Shown piece after piece: positions 26,752 through 37,109 of a stretch of 64,000 nt of DNA (positions are counted from its first letter, which is position 1; each line of letters begins with the position of its first letter). Source of the stretch: an uncultured Clostridia bacterium (GTDB lineage: Bacteria > Bacillota > Clostridia > Christensenellales > Borkfalkiaceae); the NCBI GenBank assembly GCA_944368925.1, contig CALVXG010000008.1, forward strand, positions 34,668-98,667, in the 5' to 3' direction. The translations under genes were made by a program, and so were the position numbers. Below the pieces are notes generated by a model. The model had not been told where the DNA came from. It saw only the letters and a program-made list of their open reading frames with translations, and searched no databases.

Positions 26752-28779
26752 ATGAAAAAAAGACTTGGCAAACTTGTTGGTCTTTTGGCCGTGTCTTTGG
26801 TGCTGGCTCTTCCGCAGCTGGGCATATTGGGCGCGGCGGCGGACGAGACGGGCAGCTGGGACGTGACGAACGGTTCCGCGGCGGGAACCGTCCTTACGGC
26901 GGCGGGGACTGACAATGATTTGTCTGCCGTGTATTCCGAGACGTTGAACCTCAATGACGGGATCAGTATTCAGTATGACATCAAGTCGTTCACGTTGAAC
27001 GAGGACGTGCAGGGCGATGCGGACGAAATGGACAATCAGATGATCACGTTTTCGTTCCTGTCCTCAGAGAATAACGGAATCAGCCTTGTAGTTCGGCCTT
27101 ACCGTCTGCAATGGGGAGCGAAGCTGAACCAGCGCATGATGGTCGCCGTTTATTATACGGAAAACGGCGTCACCATGAATGCGCCCATGTGGTATTTTGA
27201 TACCTATCTGGAGGTGTTCGACGATACGCATACGCTGTCCGTTCAGCACAGTTACGGATCGTTTTATGTGGAGGGTGACGGCCGTATCGCGCCGCCTTAC
27301 CGTCCTGCGTGCGACTGGGATCTGAGCAAGACGACGCTGACGGTAACGATGCACTCGTGCAAGGATGCGGCGTCCGTGGACATCAAGAGCATCGCGGCGG
27401 AAAAGACGAAGATCGCCGAAGGCGAGTGGCTGGACATGGGCCCGAGCGAGCACATCTATCAGCCGGACGGGTCGATCACCTATAAAAACATCGACGAGCA
27501 GTTCACGGCGGACGTCGGCAGCGGAAATCTTTGGCTGCATTCGCATATCGGATCGGTGCGCGGCTACGACGTGACGGAAAAGATCACGCTGAAGGTGCAT
27601 TACAACTTGAACGGTGCAGGCGTGTGGTGGGGAATGTATTTTGCAAACCAGGCCATGCTCCCGCTCGACCAGGAAAAGACGAGCATCGATTATACGGATA
27701 ACAGCCAGGCGTGCAAGGGAATTCAGTTCCAGAACGTGACGCCGTTCAAGGCGCAGACCTATTACTACAAGCAGGAAGGCGAAACGCCTACCGAAGAAGA
27801 GGCGAAGCAGCTCAAGCAGTATTATCCGAACGGGGTATCTGTTGCGTACGGCGGCGAAGAGATGCTGAACACGATCGAGATCGAGATCGGCGAAACCGCG
27901 ACGAAGATCAGCTTCAACGGCACGCTGTTGTGGGACGATTTCCGTATGACGCGGGACGATTTCTCGGCGGCGAACGGCGGAGACGGGAAAGTGTATTTCA
28001 TTTTCGAGTTTATCGAAACGCCTGCCACGCCCACGCGCGGCATCGACATGACGATCAAAGGCATCAACGTTCCGGAGATCACCTCTTCGACGACGCTGAC
28101 CCGTGCAAAAGCGGATACGAGCGATCTGGTGCTGGACGTGGACGATCCGGGCAACGGAGCGCTGCGCCTGTACGATGCGGACAGGAATGAGATGGATTCT
28201 TCGCTGTACAGCTATGCAAACGGCAAATTCAGCATCAAGGCGGCGGCGTTTGCGGATCTTGCGGTGAACGAAGATACGCCTTACAACTTCTTTGTCGGCA
28301 ACGACGGCGGTCTGGACGGCTTCTCGGTGCGGATCATGAACGAAGTGGTGGCTCTGGAACCCGCGGTGATCACGCCCGCGTCGTACACGCTTGCACAGGC
28401 GGGCTCGGCGACGGAAGACCTCGTGCTTTCGGTGGATTTCAAGACGGGTTCGTTTGTCTCGCTGGTGGGCGGCGGTCTGACCCGTTCGCAGTACACGGTG
28501 ACGGAACCTGCAGACGGATCTACGGTCGGCTCGATCAAGCTCAGCAAAGATTTTTTGAACAATCTTAAAGACGGCACGGTGACCATTCGTCTGACGACGC
28601 AGGATCTTTCGGGTGCGCAGGAAGTGACGGAATTTACGATCACGGTCGGAGACACTTCTTCCAGCGGGGGAGAAACGCCTGCGGGCGGCGGATGCAGATC
28701 CGCTTTGTTTGCGAGTGCGGGCGGCGCCGCGGCGGCAATTTTGGCGGCAGGCGCATGGCTTTTGCGCAGAAAAAAATGA
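26752..28779 (+). CDS. Surface protein with X2-like modules and Gly-Cys C-terminal anchor, locus A
   Basis: A 675-residue exported protein. Residues 1-29 are a signal peptide. Next comes a 170-residue beta-rich region, possibly jelly-roll (ISIQYDIKSFTLNED, WYFDTYLEVFDDTHTLSV), followed by a second such region. Near residues 450-640 are two Ig-like modules that resemble carbohydrate-binding X2 domains, the second with the sign SATEDLVLSVDF ... KLSKDFLNNLKDGTVTI. The end reads GGGCRSALFASAGGAAAAI, a hydrophobic helix, then RRKK, a tail shared with three other proteins here. A paralogue lies in locus B. It probably holds glycan at the cell surface. The ATG follows GGAGGAG. No enzyme motif is visible. 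Confidence 0.72.
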   Translation: MKKRLGKLVGLLAVSLVLALPQLGILGAAADETGSWDVTNGSAAGTVLTAAGTDNDLSAVYSETLNLNDGISIQYDIKSFTLNEDVQGDADEMDNQMITFSFLSSENNGISLVVRPYRLQWGAKLNQRMMVAVYYTENGVTMNAPMWYFDTYLEVFDDTHTLSVQHSYGSFYVEGDGRIAPPYRPACDWDLSKTTLTVTMHSCKDAASVDIKSIAAEKTKIAEGEWLDMGPSEHIYQPDGSITYKNIDEQFTADVGSGNLWLHSHIGSVRGYDVTEKITLKVHYNLNGAGVWWGMYFANQAMLPLDQEKTSIDYTDNSQACKGIQFQNVTPFKAQTYYYKQEGETPTEEEAKQLKQYYPNGVSVAYGGEEMLNTIEIEIGETATKISFNGTLLWDDFRMTRDDFSAANGGDGKVYFIFEFIETPATPTRGIDMTIKGINVPEITSSTTLTRAKADTSDLVLDVDDPGNGALRLYDADRNEMDSSLYSYANGKFSIKAAAFADLAVNEDTPYNFFVGNDGGLDGFSVRIMNEVVALEPAVITPASYTLAQAGSATEDLVLSVDFKTGSFVSLVGGGLTRSQYTVTEPADGSTVGSIKLSKDFLNNLKDGTVTIRLTTQDLSGAQEVTEFTITVGDTSSSGGETPAGGGCRSALFASAGGAAAAILAAGAWLLRRKK

Positions 28780-28824
28780 AATCGATCCGTTTCTGAACGG
28801 ATAAAAAAAGAGGGAGGAAAATAT

Positions 28825-31800
28825 ATGATTCAATCTTTCAGCAGAAAGAAATCGCTGGTCGTGGCATTGCTGGCGGTTATCGTGGCCCTGTCTTTTTGTT
28901 TCGGTGTGCTGATGTTCACCAACAAAAACGTACAGGCGGACGACGATTTGGGTACGATCACCGTACATAACCACGACGACAACCAGATCGGGATCACGAT
29001 CGAAGGCGTGACGACGGAAACGACGACAACCAACGTGTTCGATACGATCCAGAATTCGCATAGAATGAATGAATACGGCAGATTTTTGCGGTTCATCTTC
29101 TTCAACGGGCAGCCTCTGTTCAATACGCCGCAAACAACGACGTCTTTGCCTACGCCTACTTACAATACGGGTAACTTCGGATTGGGCGGCTATACGTACC
29201 TGATGGTCACGAACCGTAAAGTGGGCAGCGTGAAAGCGGGCTTCCAGAAAGGGGACGTTCTGTACTTCAAGAAGGGATTTACTCCTTTGTATTACGAGGG
29301 AGGCGAATTCATGTGGTACGAAGGTTCGCTCAAATACGACCGTTACTATGTCTTTGACGGGTACGAATTCCAGCCCGCGGACGTATTGCAGGCGGTGAAT
29401 GCTTCACAGAGTTATGTGACGGTGGACGGCACGGTCACGCTGACCCCGGAATTTTTGCCGATCGAGTATTATCCTGCCGACGATCCTTCGCAAAAGGTAG
29501 ACGAGTGGGAGAACGAGCTGAATGCGGCGGATCCGGACGAAGACGCGAACTTCTTCCATCCTCGTCTTAGCAAGGAAATGAAGTATGTGAGCAGCGATCC
29601 AACCGTAGCGGAAGTGGACGAGGCGACGGGCGTCGTTACGGGCAAGAAAGCGGGCAGAGTGACGGTCACGGCGACGCACGTGGACAGCAACGAATCGATC
29701 GAGGTCGAACTGACGGTACGCGGAAGCGCGGAAGAGATCAATGACGTGACCCTCTCCGTTGCGGACGGGAAAGCGGTGATTGCGGGAACGGCGGCGAGCA
29801 GCGCGGTGGCACAGATCCCCGCGGCGGACAACGCGTTCTTCAATCTGGTGACGATCAACGGCGAAAAAGCGGACGGCGCGGCTTTGGCGGCTGACGGCAG
29901 TATCACGTTGAACAGACAGCTTGTTTCGGGAGACGTGATCCGTTTCACGGCAGGCTGGCAGGCGCTCACTTCTTCCGACGGTACAAGCGCGACGGTTGCG
30001 GCGGGTTCTTTGACGAAGGATATCTATTTCCGTTACAACGGTACGGCGCTTGAAAAGATCACGCCGTTCACGCTGGACAAAGCGGAACTGAACGCGCAGG
30101 TGCGCACGGAAGCGCAGCTTACGGCGACCTTCGACGAAGCGATCGCCGATAAGAAGCTGGTCTGGACTTCTTCGGACGAAGAGATCGTGACGGTCGACGA
30201 AAACGGCAAACTGTTTATCAAGAACAGCACGACGCAGAGCCCCGTTACTGTGACGGCGAAACATCTGGCGACGGGTACGGAAGCGACCTGTTCCGTAACG
30301 GTCAGCGAAACGATGGAAGACATGCTCGTCGAGATCGTGACGCTCAATTCCAAGACGATCGGCGTCAAGATCACGGGCAAGACGTCGGGACGCATGATTG
30401 TCTCCGACTATATGAACGATCTTGCGCTCAAATACGACATCGTGGGCGGAAAAGCAGTGGGCGATGCGTCCAACTACTTTGATTTTATCCGCAAGATGTG
30501 GCTCAAAGGCGAACTTCCCACCGCGTACGAATGGGGCGGAGCGGGTTTGATGGGCAGCCTGAACACGACGGATCAGACCTATTCTTTCACGTTTACGACG
30601 AACTTCTATGATTTCCAGGAAGGGGATCTGCTGTTCTTCAACACGGGAATGCGTCCGCTTGCGTACAAGAACGGCATTGGTTATTATTTTGACAGCATGA
30701 CGCTGCAGGGCGATATGTGCTGGCGCTTCACGGACGGCGAGTTTGTGGAAGTCGCGCCCCGCACGTTTGCGGCGGACACGTACACCGTCAAGGAAGGCGG
30801 CAGCGCGTCCACGTCGCTCGGCGATCATCTTACGAAGGTATGGGATAATTCCGGAGCGATTTATTGGGGCTTTGCGGCACAGGGCCTTTTGGAGGCACCC
30901 GAGGCAGACAACAGCTGGCAGTATTCGATCGAGAATACGGATATCGCGACGGTAGATGCGTCCACGGGCGTCATCACGGGCGTTTCCGCAGGGGAAACGA
31001 CGATCAAGGCGGTCAACGGCGCGGGCGTTACCATTACGGCAACGGTGAAGGTAAACGAAGGGACGACGGTCGCTCTTCCGGAAGACATGACGGTGGCTTA
31101 CGGTTCCGAAACGACGATCAATGTGGAAACCAACGATGAAAACGCATCGTTTGTCTGGACGTCCGATTCGGCCAATGTTTCGGTGACGGGAGACGGCGCG
31201 AGCGCGGTGATCAGCGCGGACGGCCTCGGCACGGCGCAGCTGAAAGTCGTTGCGGACGGTTCTGCGCAGGATACGATGACGATCACGGTCGTACCGTCCG
31301 TCGTCATTGCGACACCCGATTCCGATTCCCTGGCGGTCGGTGAAAGCGTACAGCTGAACGTGACGGTTGCCCCGCAGGAAGGCGTGACGGTCACGTATGA
31401 GAGCAGCGATTCCGCGAGCGCGACGGTAAGTGCGGACGGAAAAGTGGAAGGTATTGCGGAAGCCGATTCCGTGACGATCAAGGTTACGGCGGTGGCGGAC
31501 GACAACGCGGCGCTCAAAGCGGAAGACAGCGTTTCGTTCAACGTGTATGAAGTCAAGCCGTTTACGATCTCGCACGCGGGAACGGTAGGCAACGGCGCGG
31601 TTCTGTTCTATTTCGACAGCAACAAGTCGGACATCGTGGCGACGGAAGGCATGCAGTCGGTCATCTACCTCGAAGAGCATAAGAACGATTTGCCCGACTT
31701 CTTCCAGAAGATCATGGTGACGGATCCCGATGACGGTGAAATGACGCTTGCCGATTACTGGCATAACAAATACCAGCTGCAGATCCATACGAAAAACGAT

Positions 31801-33348
31801 CGCATCGAATTCTACTGGTATACGATGAGCAAAGATCAGGACGGCAACTGGACGTATGACTTCCAGTCCGCGACTCCTCCTCTGGGGACGATCGTCACGT
31901 TCAAAGCGGGCATGCGTCCGGTATGGGGGAATAAGTACGGCAACTACTACACCAATTACAGACTGTCCGAGGATATTTCCTTCGTTTACGAAGACGGTAT
32001 CTGGAAAGAAGTGGTCAGCGAAGGTGCGCCTTTCCGCGTGGTTTCGATAGATCCGATCGTAAAGAATCAGTTTGTGATGACGTTCAACGTCGACACGACC
32101 ACGAAATCGTACGAAGCGCTTGCGGACAGCGAGCTGATCCTCTTCAACGGCTACACGATGAAAGAGATCAACGCGCAGTATCCGAAGGGCGTGCAGGCGA
32201 TGGCGGCCGATACGACGATCACCTTCCTGCTCGATTCTTCCGTGACGATGGACGGGGTCAAGATCTTCGATCTCTCCGATTCCGCGACGACGATCAAGAT
32301 GGAGATCTTGGAAGGCTTCACGCTGCCGACCGGTTTTGTGTGCGGCGAAACGTATGAAAAGGTTTACTACAACGACGTACAATGGTGGTCGGGCGTTAAA
32401 AATATTCCTGAAAGCGACGTAGTGCTGGAAATCGAAAGCGTCGTGCAGAAGAACGAGACGGCGGGCAACAGTTTAAACCATGCGTTTGTCATTCAGTTCG
32501 CGAACGACGAGAAAGTGTTCACCGATCAGGACAGCGGGAACGCGGGCCGCGGAACGGTGTACGTGAATGCAGTGCCTGCATGGTTCACCCTGACCGACTG
32601 GTACGCATTGCTGGACCATCAGATCACGACGGGCATCAAGAATGCGGTCTGGAACGGTATGTACATCAACGGCAGGTCGGTATACGACATCATGTTCAAT
32701 TCGGGCGCTTCGACGATCGAGCTGCAATCGACGATCGTAGCGGTGCACTTCCAGTACGGCGACAACACCATCCGTGTCGTATTTGACAGTCGCTGCGACA
32801 GCATCAACGGCATTGACTGGACGAAGGAAGTTTCGCTGTTCTTCGATGCGGACGTGTTCTTTACGGATACGGGCGCGAAGTTTGCGGAAGACACGCTGTT
32901 TGTGTACGATCCCGCGACGCAGACCTGGAGCCAGAAAGCGATCGAGCCCGATTACAATTACACGATCACGATGGATTCGACCGCGACGGTGGAAGCGGGC
33001 AAGACGGTTACGATCTCCGCATCTGTGACGACGGATCCTGCGGGCGGCAATACGGCTCTTACCTGGGAGACGTCGGACAGCAGCATTGCGACGGTCAAAG
33101 ACGGTGTGGTTACGGGCGTGAAGGCAGGAACTGTGACGATCACGGCGAAAGCGGCGGACGGCACTTCGAAGACCTGCACGGTGACGGTTACGGCGGCACA
33201 GTCGGGCGGGGATGAGAATCCCGGCACGGAAAAGCCTGCGGGCGGCTGCAATTCTGCGGTCGGCACGATCGGCGCGATCGGCGCGTCTGTTGTGATGTTG
33301 GGCGCTGTTCTTGCGGTCATTGCGGTACGTAAGAGAAAAGAACAGTAA
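28825..33348 (+). CDS. Giant surface protein: Big_2 domains and an unrecognised repeat domain, locus A
   Basis: 1507 residues with a signal peptide (1-38). Approximate layout: unknown repeat domain U (45-182), Big_2 Ig-like (193-303), short U (305-415), Big_2 (415-497), U (498-647), three Big_2-like domains (649-911), three U copies (912-1068, 1069-1191, 1195-1374), Big_2 (1375-1455), then the tail GGCNS, a hydrophobic helix and RKRKEQ. Big_2 units show SSDPTVAEVDEATGVVTGKKAG. U copies share an (I/F)LFNG-type strand, a GDxLxFKxGxxP turn and a final YxxDGxFxxV strand. It is likely anchored outside the cell as a scaffold or glycan receptor. GGGAGGAAAATAT precedes the ATG. The locus B protein at 55166 has the same parts. 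I do not recognise U. Confidence 0.72.
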   Translation: MIQSFSRKKSLVVALLAVIVALSFCFGVLMFTNKNVQADDDLGTITVHNHDDNQIGITIEGVTTETTTTNVFDTIQNSHRMNEYGRFLRFIFFNGQPLFNTPQTTTSLPTPTYNTGNFGLGGYTYLMVTNRKVGSVKAGFQKGDVLYFKKGFTPLYYEGGEFMWYEGSLKYDRYYVFDGYEFQPADVLQAVNASQSYVTVDGTVTLTPEFLPIEYYPADDPSQKVDEWENELNAADPDEDANFFHPRLSKEMKYVSSDPTVAEVDEATGVVTGKKAGRVTVTATHVDSNESIEVELTVRGSAEEINDVTLSVADGKAVIAGTAASSAVAQIPAADNAFFNLVTINGEKADGAALAADGSITLNRQLVSGDVIRFTAGWQALTSSDGTSATVAAGSLTKDIYFRYNGTALEKITPFTLDKAELNAQVRTEAQLTATFDEAIADKKLVWTSSDEEIVTVDENGKLFIKNSTTQSPVTVTAKHLATGTEATCSVTVSETMEDMLVEIVTLNSKTIGVKITGKTSGRMIVSDYMNDLALKYDIVGGKAVGDASNYFDFIRKMWLKGELPTAYEWGGAGLMGSLNTTDQTYSFTFTTNFYDFQEGDLLFFNTGMRPLAYKNGIGYYFDSMTLQGDMCWRFTDGEFVEVAPRTFAADTYTVKEGGSASTSLGDHLTKVWDNSGAIYWGFAAQGLLEAPEADNSWQYSIENTDIATVDASTGVITGVSAGETTIKAVNGAGVTITATVKVNEGTTVALPEDMTVAYGSETTINVETNDENASFVWTSDSANVSVTGDGASAVISADGLGTAQLKVVADGSAQDTMTITVVPSVVIATPDSDSLAVGESVQLNVTVAPQEGVTVTYESSDSASATVSADGKVEGIAEADSVTIKVTAVADDNAALKAEDSVSFNVYEVKPFTISHAGTVGNGAVLFYFDSNKSDIVATEGMQSVIYLEEHKNDLPDFFQKIMVTDPDDGEMTLADYWHNKYQLQIHTKNDRIEFYWYTMSKDQDGNWTYDFQSATPPLGTIVTFKAGMRPVWGNKYGNYYTNYRLSEDISFVYEDGIWKEVVSEGAPFRVVSIDPIVKNQFVMTFNVDTTTKSYEALADSELILFNGYTMKEINAQYPKGVQAMAADTTITFLLDSSVTMDGVKIFDLSDSATTIKMEILEGFTLPTGFVCGETYEKVYYNDVQWWSGVKNIPESDVVLEIESVVQKNETAGNSLNHAFVIQFANDEKVFTDQDSGNAGRGTVYVNAVPAWFTLTDWYALLDHQITTGIKNAVWNGMYINGRSVYDIMFNSGASTIELQSTIVAVHFQYGDNTIRVVFDSRCDSINGIDWTKEVSLFFDADVFFTDTGAKFAEDTLFVYDPATQTWSQKAIEPDYNYTITMDSTATVEAGKTVTISASVTTDPAGGNTALTWETSDSSIATVKDGVVTGVKAGTVTITAKAADGTSKTCTVTVTAAQSGGDENPGTEKPAGGCNSAVGTIGAIGASVVMLGAVLAVIAVRKRKEQ

Positions 33349-33372
33349 AATTTACGGTTTATAACGGAAGCG

Positions 33373-33404
33373 TTGCCGTCCGCTGGAATTTCGGCGGACG
33401 GCAA
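33373..33404 (+). terminator. Hairpin after the giant surface gene, possible partial terminator
   Basis: TTGCCGTCCGC (33373-33383) pairs with GCGGACGGCAA (33394-33404), followed by TGATTTT. The short T-run suggests partial termination before the two lipoprotein genes, which would lower their expression relative to the surface proteins. Confidence 0.55.
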
Positions 33405-33433
33405 TGATTTTAAGTCAGAAGACGGGGTAAAAA

Positions 33434-35200
33434 ATGAAAATTAAAAAAATCGGTTGTTTAATTATTGCGGCAATGCTTTTTGTCCTTACCTTTGCGGGAT
33501 GCGCCAAGGGCGAGGATCCGATCATACCGACGCCGACTCCCGATCCCGGGGAGGATACCTATTCGATCGTTTATCATTATGAAGACGGCGTGACGCAGGA
33601 TCGTACGGTCGAAGTGGAGCAGGGCGAAAAGGCGCAGCTTCCCGAAGATCCTACCCAGAGCAATTACGGGTTCAAGGGTTGGTATACGGAAAAGAACGGC
33701 GGCGGCGAGCGTATCACGGTGGACACCGTGCCCACGGAAGATATGGAAGCCTATGCGTACTGGACGGACTATGTGGACATGACGGGCAGGAACGTCATCG
33801 ATATCGGCGGCTTCAACGGAGTTACGGAGTATATCCGCCGCCCGCAGCGCGATCCCGAGACCAACGAAATCTTGCGCGATCCCGAGACGGGCGAACAGCT
33901 GTTCTACGATACGGAATACGCCGAAGAGGTAGATTTCGCGCTCTTGCAGGAATTGGGAGTGGACACGATTTATCTGACGTTCGAGCATTGGGATCTGTAT
34001 CCGGACAACGAGCATATGCAGAATCAGAAGCCGTATATCGAATGGATGAACAAGTACGGCATTTCCTGCTGGTTCAACGATTATGAACTCAACGACGTCA
34101 TGATGAAGCTTGCGGAAGACCTTGATTTCAACGACGCGGACGCGGTGGCGGCAGCGGTGAAAGAGATCAAAAAGTACACGGCGGTCTACGAAGACGAAGC
34201 ATGTTTCAAGGGCAATTACATCCGCGACGAACCCAACCTCGAGCAGCTGGAATCGTATGTAAAGATGGCGAAACTGTATCAGATCGCGATGCCCGGTTAC
34301 GAAATGTACACGAACCTTTTCCCCAATTATGCGTGGACGTTCCATCTGGACATGACGGACGAACTGTACACGGAATACATTCAATATTATGTCGACAATT
34401 TTGATTTCTCCTACATAGCGATCGACAACTACGGTATTCTTGCGGAGAAGAGCATTTTCGGTACGGTAACGCGTTCCGTAAACGAAAATTATTTCTGGAG
34501 ATGCTTCCGTGTCGTGGCGGAGATCGCGCGCGATTCGGGCCGTGATCTGGAAAACCATATCTGGACGACGAAAGATCTTGCGAACACGGACGAGGGGAGA
34601 AACTATTCGCCGAACATGCACGATCTGCGGTTTGAAGCGTTCAATGCGATGGCGTTCGGCGCGAGCCATATCAATCTGTACTGCGCGTCCACGCCTCCTT
34701 CCGTACTTTCGGCGAACCCTGAATTTGTCGGCGGCTGGGGCTGCATCTACGACGGACAGAAGACTCCCGAACTTTTCGACAATGCCAACCAGCTGATCAC
34801 GGAGATCAAAGCGCTGAGCGACGTATTCTGCAAGTACCTCTGGCAGGACATCGGCGGGTATGACGCAGGCGGCATCTACGGAAAAACGCTGACGCGCGAG
34901 CTGAAGGCGGACTATTCGGACCGTATTTTGTCTCTCACGTCCAACCAGGATCTGGCGATCGGTCTTTTCGACGAAGCGAACGGCGACGGCGAAGCGTTCA
35001 TGTTTGTCAACAACTGCGATATCGACAAGGCGCCCACCGATGAAAGCGCGTTTGCGACGGTAAGTTTCCGCCTTACGGGTGCGAAAAAAGTGGTCGCGTA
35101 CATCGGTACGGAGCAGGTAACGCTGACCCCGAACGCCGAAGGGTATTATTCCTTTGAGCTGGAACCGGGACAGGGTGCGTTCGTGACGGTTGAAAGATAA
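33434..35200 (+). CDS. Lipoprotein with InlB-type repeat and TIM-barrel-like glycosidase domain
   Basis: A 588-residue lipoprotein (lipobox TFAGC). Residues about 45-112 match an InlB B-repeat (Listeria-Bacteroides repeat): YHYEDGVTQDRTVEV, then GFKGWYTEKNGGGERIT and AYAYW. The following 350 residues look like a glycosidase-type barrel: VIDIGGFNGVTEY, FALLQELGVDTIYLTF, GNYIRDEPNLEQL and HDLRFEAFNAMAFGASHINLYC. Acidic DEP after the fourth strand is a common catalytic position, but no nucleophile can be named. A C-terminal beta domain (FDEANGDGEAFMFVNN) closes the protein. Its neighbour at 35221 is a clear paralogue. It follows the giant surface gene after 85 bases and likely belongs to the same operon. 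Substrate unknown; a role in trimming the captured glycan is inference. Confidence 0.7.
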   Translation: MKIKKIGCLIIAAMLFVLTFAGCAKGEDPIIPTPTPDPGEDTYSIVYHYEDGVTQDRTVEVEQGEKAQLPEDPTQSNYGFKGWYTEKNGGGERITVDTVPTEDMEAYAYWTDYVDMTGRNVIDIGGFNGVTEYIRRPQRDPETNEILRDPETGEQLFYDTEYAEEVDFALLQELGVDTIYLTFEHWDLYPDNEHMQNQKPYIEWMNKYGISCWFNDYELNDVMMKLAEDLDFNDADAVAAAVKEIKKYTAVYEDEACFKGNYIRDEPNLEQLESYVKMAKLYQIAMPGYEMYTNLFPNYAWTFHLDMTDELYTEYIQYYVDNFDFSYIAIDNYGILAEKSIFGTVTRSVNENYFWRCFRVVAEIARDSGRDLENHIWTTKDLANTDEGRNYSPNMHDLRFEAFNAMAFGASHINLYCASTPPSVLSANPEFVGGWGCIYDGQKTPELFDNANQLITEIKALSDVFCKYLWQDIGGYDAGGIYGKTLTRELKADYSDRILSLTSNQDLAIGLFDEANGDGEAFMFVNNCDIDKAPTDESAFATVSFRLTGAKKVVAYIGTEQVTLTPNAEGYYSFELEPGQGAFVTVER

Positions 35201-35220
35201 GGCGGCGAACGGAGGAAACT

Positions 35221-36816
35221 ATGAAAAAAAACAGAATTTTGGCCGTTCTCTGCGCTTTGACCCTCGGCCTTGTGCTTGGGTTTGCGGGGTGTCAGACGAG
35301 CGGCAGCGGCGTCACGTTTGTTTTCAATGACGGCAAAACCGCGGACACCGAAGTTGCGGCGCAGGACGGGAAAGTGACCCTTCCGCAGGATCCCGTCACG
35401 GAAAACATGAGCTTTAAAGGCTGGTTCACCGAACCGGACGGAAAAGGGGAAAGGATCACCGCCGATACGGAAGTGACAGGCAGCATGACGGCGTACGCGT
35501 ATTATGAACCGTACGTCGACATGAGCTCCCGCAACATTATCGAAATCGGCGGCTACAACGGCGTCACGGAAGAGCGCGTCATCGACAAGACCACGGGCGA
35601 AACCGTCTATGCGCAGGAAAAAGATTTTGCGCTTTTGGCGGAATTGGGCGTAGACATTATTTATATGAATTACGTCGAAAAGCCTCTTTACGAAACGTAC
35701 CTGGATTGGCTGGACAAATACGACGTGCAATCTTACATCCGCGATGTGGAATTGAACGAAAAATTGCAGACGTTGAGCGAAAATCTGGATTTTGAAGACG
35801 AAGCGGCCGTTGCGGCAGCTGTGGAAGAGATCAAGCCGCTGGTGGAGCGGTACAGCGATCGGGAATGTTTCCGCGGGAATTTCCTCGTGGATGAACCCGC
35901 TCCCGAACAGCTGGATATGTACGGAAAATGTTCCCGCCTGTACAGGGAGGCGTTTCCGGAATATTATATGTATGTAAACCTTCTCGCAAACTATTATATT
36001 CCTTTCGAAACCGAAGAGGATTTCCGGGAATATATCGACAAGGCGGTTTCGCTGTTCGGCATGCCGTCGGTGGAGCAGGATCATTATCCCATTCATACGC
36101 GCAGAGGGGCGGACGGACTGGAGCGGTATGTGGAAGCCGCAGATTATTACCAGGGCATCTATTATCCCGCCACCGTTGCGCGCGATAACGGAAAAGATTA
36201 CGGGAATTATATCTGGACAATGAAAAATCTTATCGGGGCGGAAAACCGCGAATATGCGCCGTCCGTGACCGACCTTCGTTTCGAAGCGTTCAATTCGATG
36301 GCGATGGGAGCAAGCAAGATCAATCTGTTCTGCGCCTCCACGCCTCCTTCTTCGATCGGGGCGGGACAGGGCGTGATCGACCAGAGCGAAAAAACGGAAG
36401 GCCTTTGGGATAACACCGTGCAGGTCATTTCCGAAGTGAAGGCTCTTTCTTCCGTATTCCAGAAATATCTGTGGCAGGATGCTGCCTGCTTCTATGCGGG
36501 GAACGGATACGGCGGCTCCATGGTCTTGGCGCTGAAAGGCTCATACCAGGGAATGCTGAGTTCTGTTTCTTCGGACACGGATCTTTTGGTCGGCATATTC
36601 GAAGAGGCAAACGGCGACGGGCGCGCGTTCATGATCGTAAACAACGGTACCATCACGGACGAAACAAATTCTACGGTCAAATTCGGCGTGCCGGGCGCGC
36701 TTTCGGTGCAGGCGTACGTCGGTACGCAAAGCTCCGCTTTGACGAAAGGGGAAGACGGGCTCTATACTTTGACGCTCGAACCCGGGCAGGGCGCGTTCAT
36801 CACCGTCGAAATGTAA
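35221..36816 (+). CDS. Paralogous lipoprotein with InlB-type repeat and TIM-barrel-like domain
   Basis: A 531-residue lipoprotein, paralogue of the preceding gene. Its signal ends in the lipobox LGFAGC. The InlB-type repeat holds SFKGWFTEPDGKGERIT and AYAYY. The barrel repeats the same landmarks: IIEIGGYNGVTEE, FALLAELGVDIIYMNYV, GNFLVDEPAPEQLD, TDLRFEAFNSMAMGASKINLFC and CASTPPSS. The end has FEEANGDGRAFMIVNN and LEPGQGAFITVE, nearly identical to the partner's last residues. It is shorter mainly because a loop near residue 120 is missing. The gene starts 20 bases after the previous stop with CGGAGGAAACT before the ATG, so it is in the same transcript. It is the last gene of locus A, followed by a terminator. 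Tandem duplication is the likely origin. Confidence 0.72.
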   Translation: MKKNRILAVLCALTLGLVLGFAGCQTSGSGVTFVFNDGKTADTEVAAQDGKVTLPQDPVTENMSFKGWFTEPDGKGERITADTEVTGSMTAYAYYEPYVDMSSRNIIEIGGYNGVTEERVIDKTTGETVYAQEKDFALLAELGVDIIYMNYVEKPLYETYLDWLDKYDVQSYIRDVELNEKLQTLSENLDFEDEAAVAAAVEEIKPLVERYSDRECFRGNFLVDEPAPEQLDMYGKCSRLYREAFPEYYMYVNLLANYYIPFETEEDFREYIDKAVSLFGMPSVEQDHYPIHTRRGADGLERYVEAADYYQGIYYPATVARDNGKDYGNYIWTMKNLIGAENREYAPSVTDLRFEAFNSMAMGASKINLFCASTPPSSIGAGQGVIDQSEKTEGLWDNTVQVISEVKALSSVFQKYLWQDAACFYAGNGYGGSMVLALKGSYQGMLSSVSSDTDLLVGIFEEANGDGRAFMIVNNGTITDETNSTVKFGVPGALSVQAYVGTQSSALTKGEDGLYTLTLEPGQGAFITVEM

Positions 36817-36850
36817 CGATTGTTTAATGACACTCAACCAAATTTCATAA

Positions 36851-36883
36851 AAATGCGGGTCGGTTTTCCGCCCCGCATTTTTT
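36851..36883 (+). terminator. Terminator of locus A
   Basis: Stem AAATGCGGG (36851-36859) with CCCGCATTT (36872-36880), extended by inner CGG/CCG pairing, then TTT. Confidence 0.82.
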
Positions 36884-36934
36884 CATGCATCGGAAATTAT
36901 TTTGTTAATTTCTGCTTTCTCTTATTCAAACGTA

Positions 36935-36964
36935 CTGAAAATGGTACATGGAATCTGTTATAAT
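36935..36964 (+). promoter_or_regulatory. Probable promoter of the LRR-type gene
   Basis: TATAAT at 36959-36964 with a modest CTGAAA 18 bases upstream (36935-36940). Confidence 0.5.
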
Positions 36965-37109
36965 AGAGACAGAACTTCGCTCGGAGGAAGATTCCCTGCA
37001 AATCGCGGCCGCAAAAAACGGTTTGTCGGGAAGCAAATTTTAATAGCGGAAGGGAAGCGCAAAAAACAAATGCGCAGATTCTGCAAATTATTTCGGGGAG
37101 AAAGAGAGA

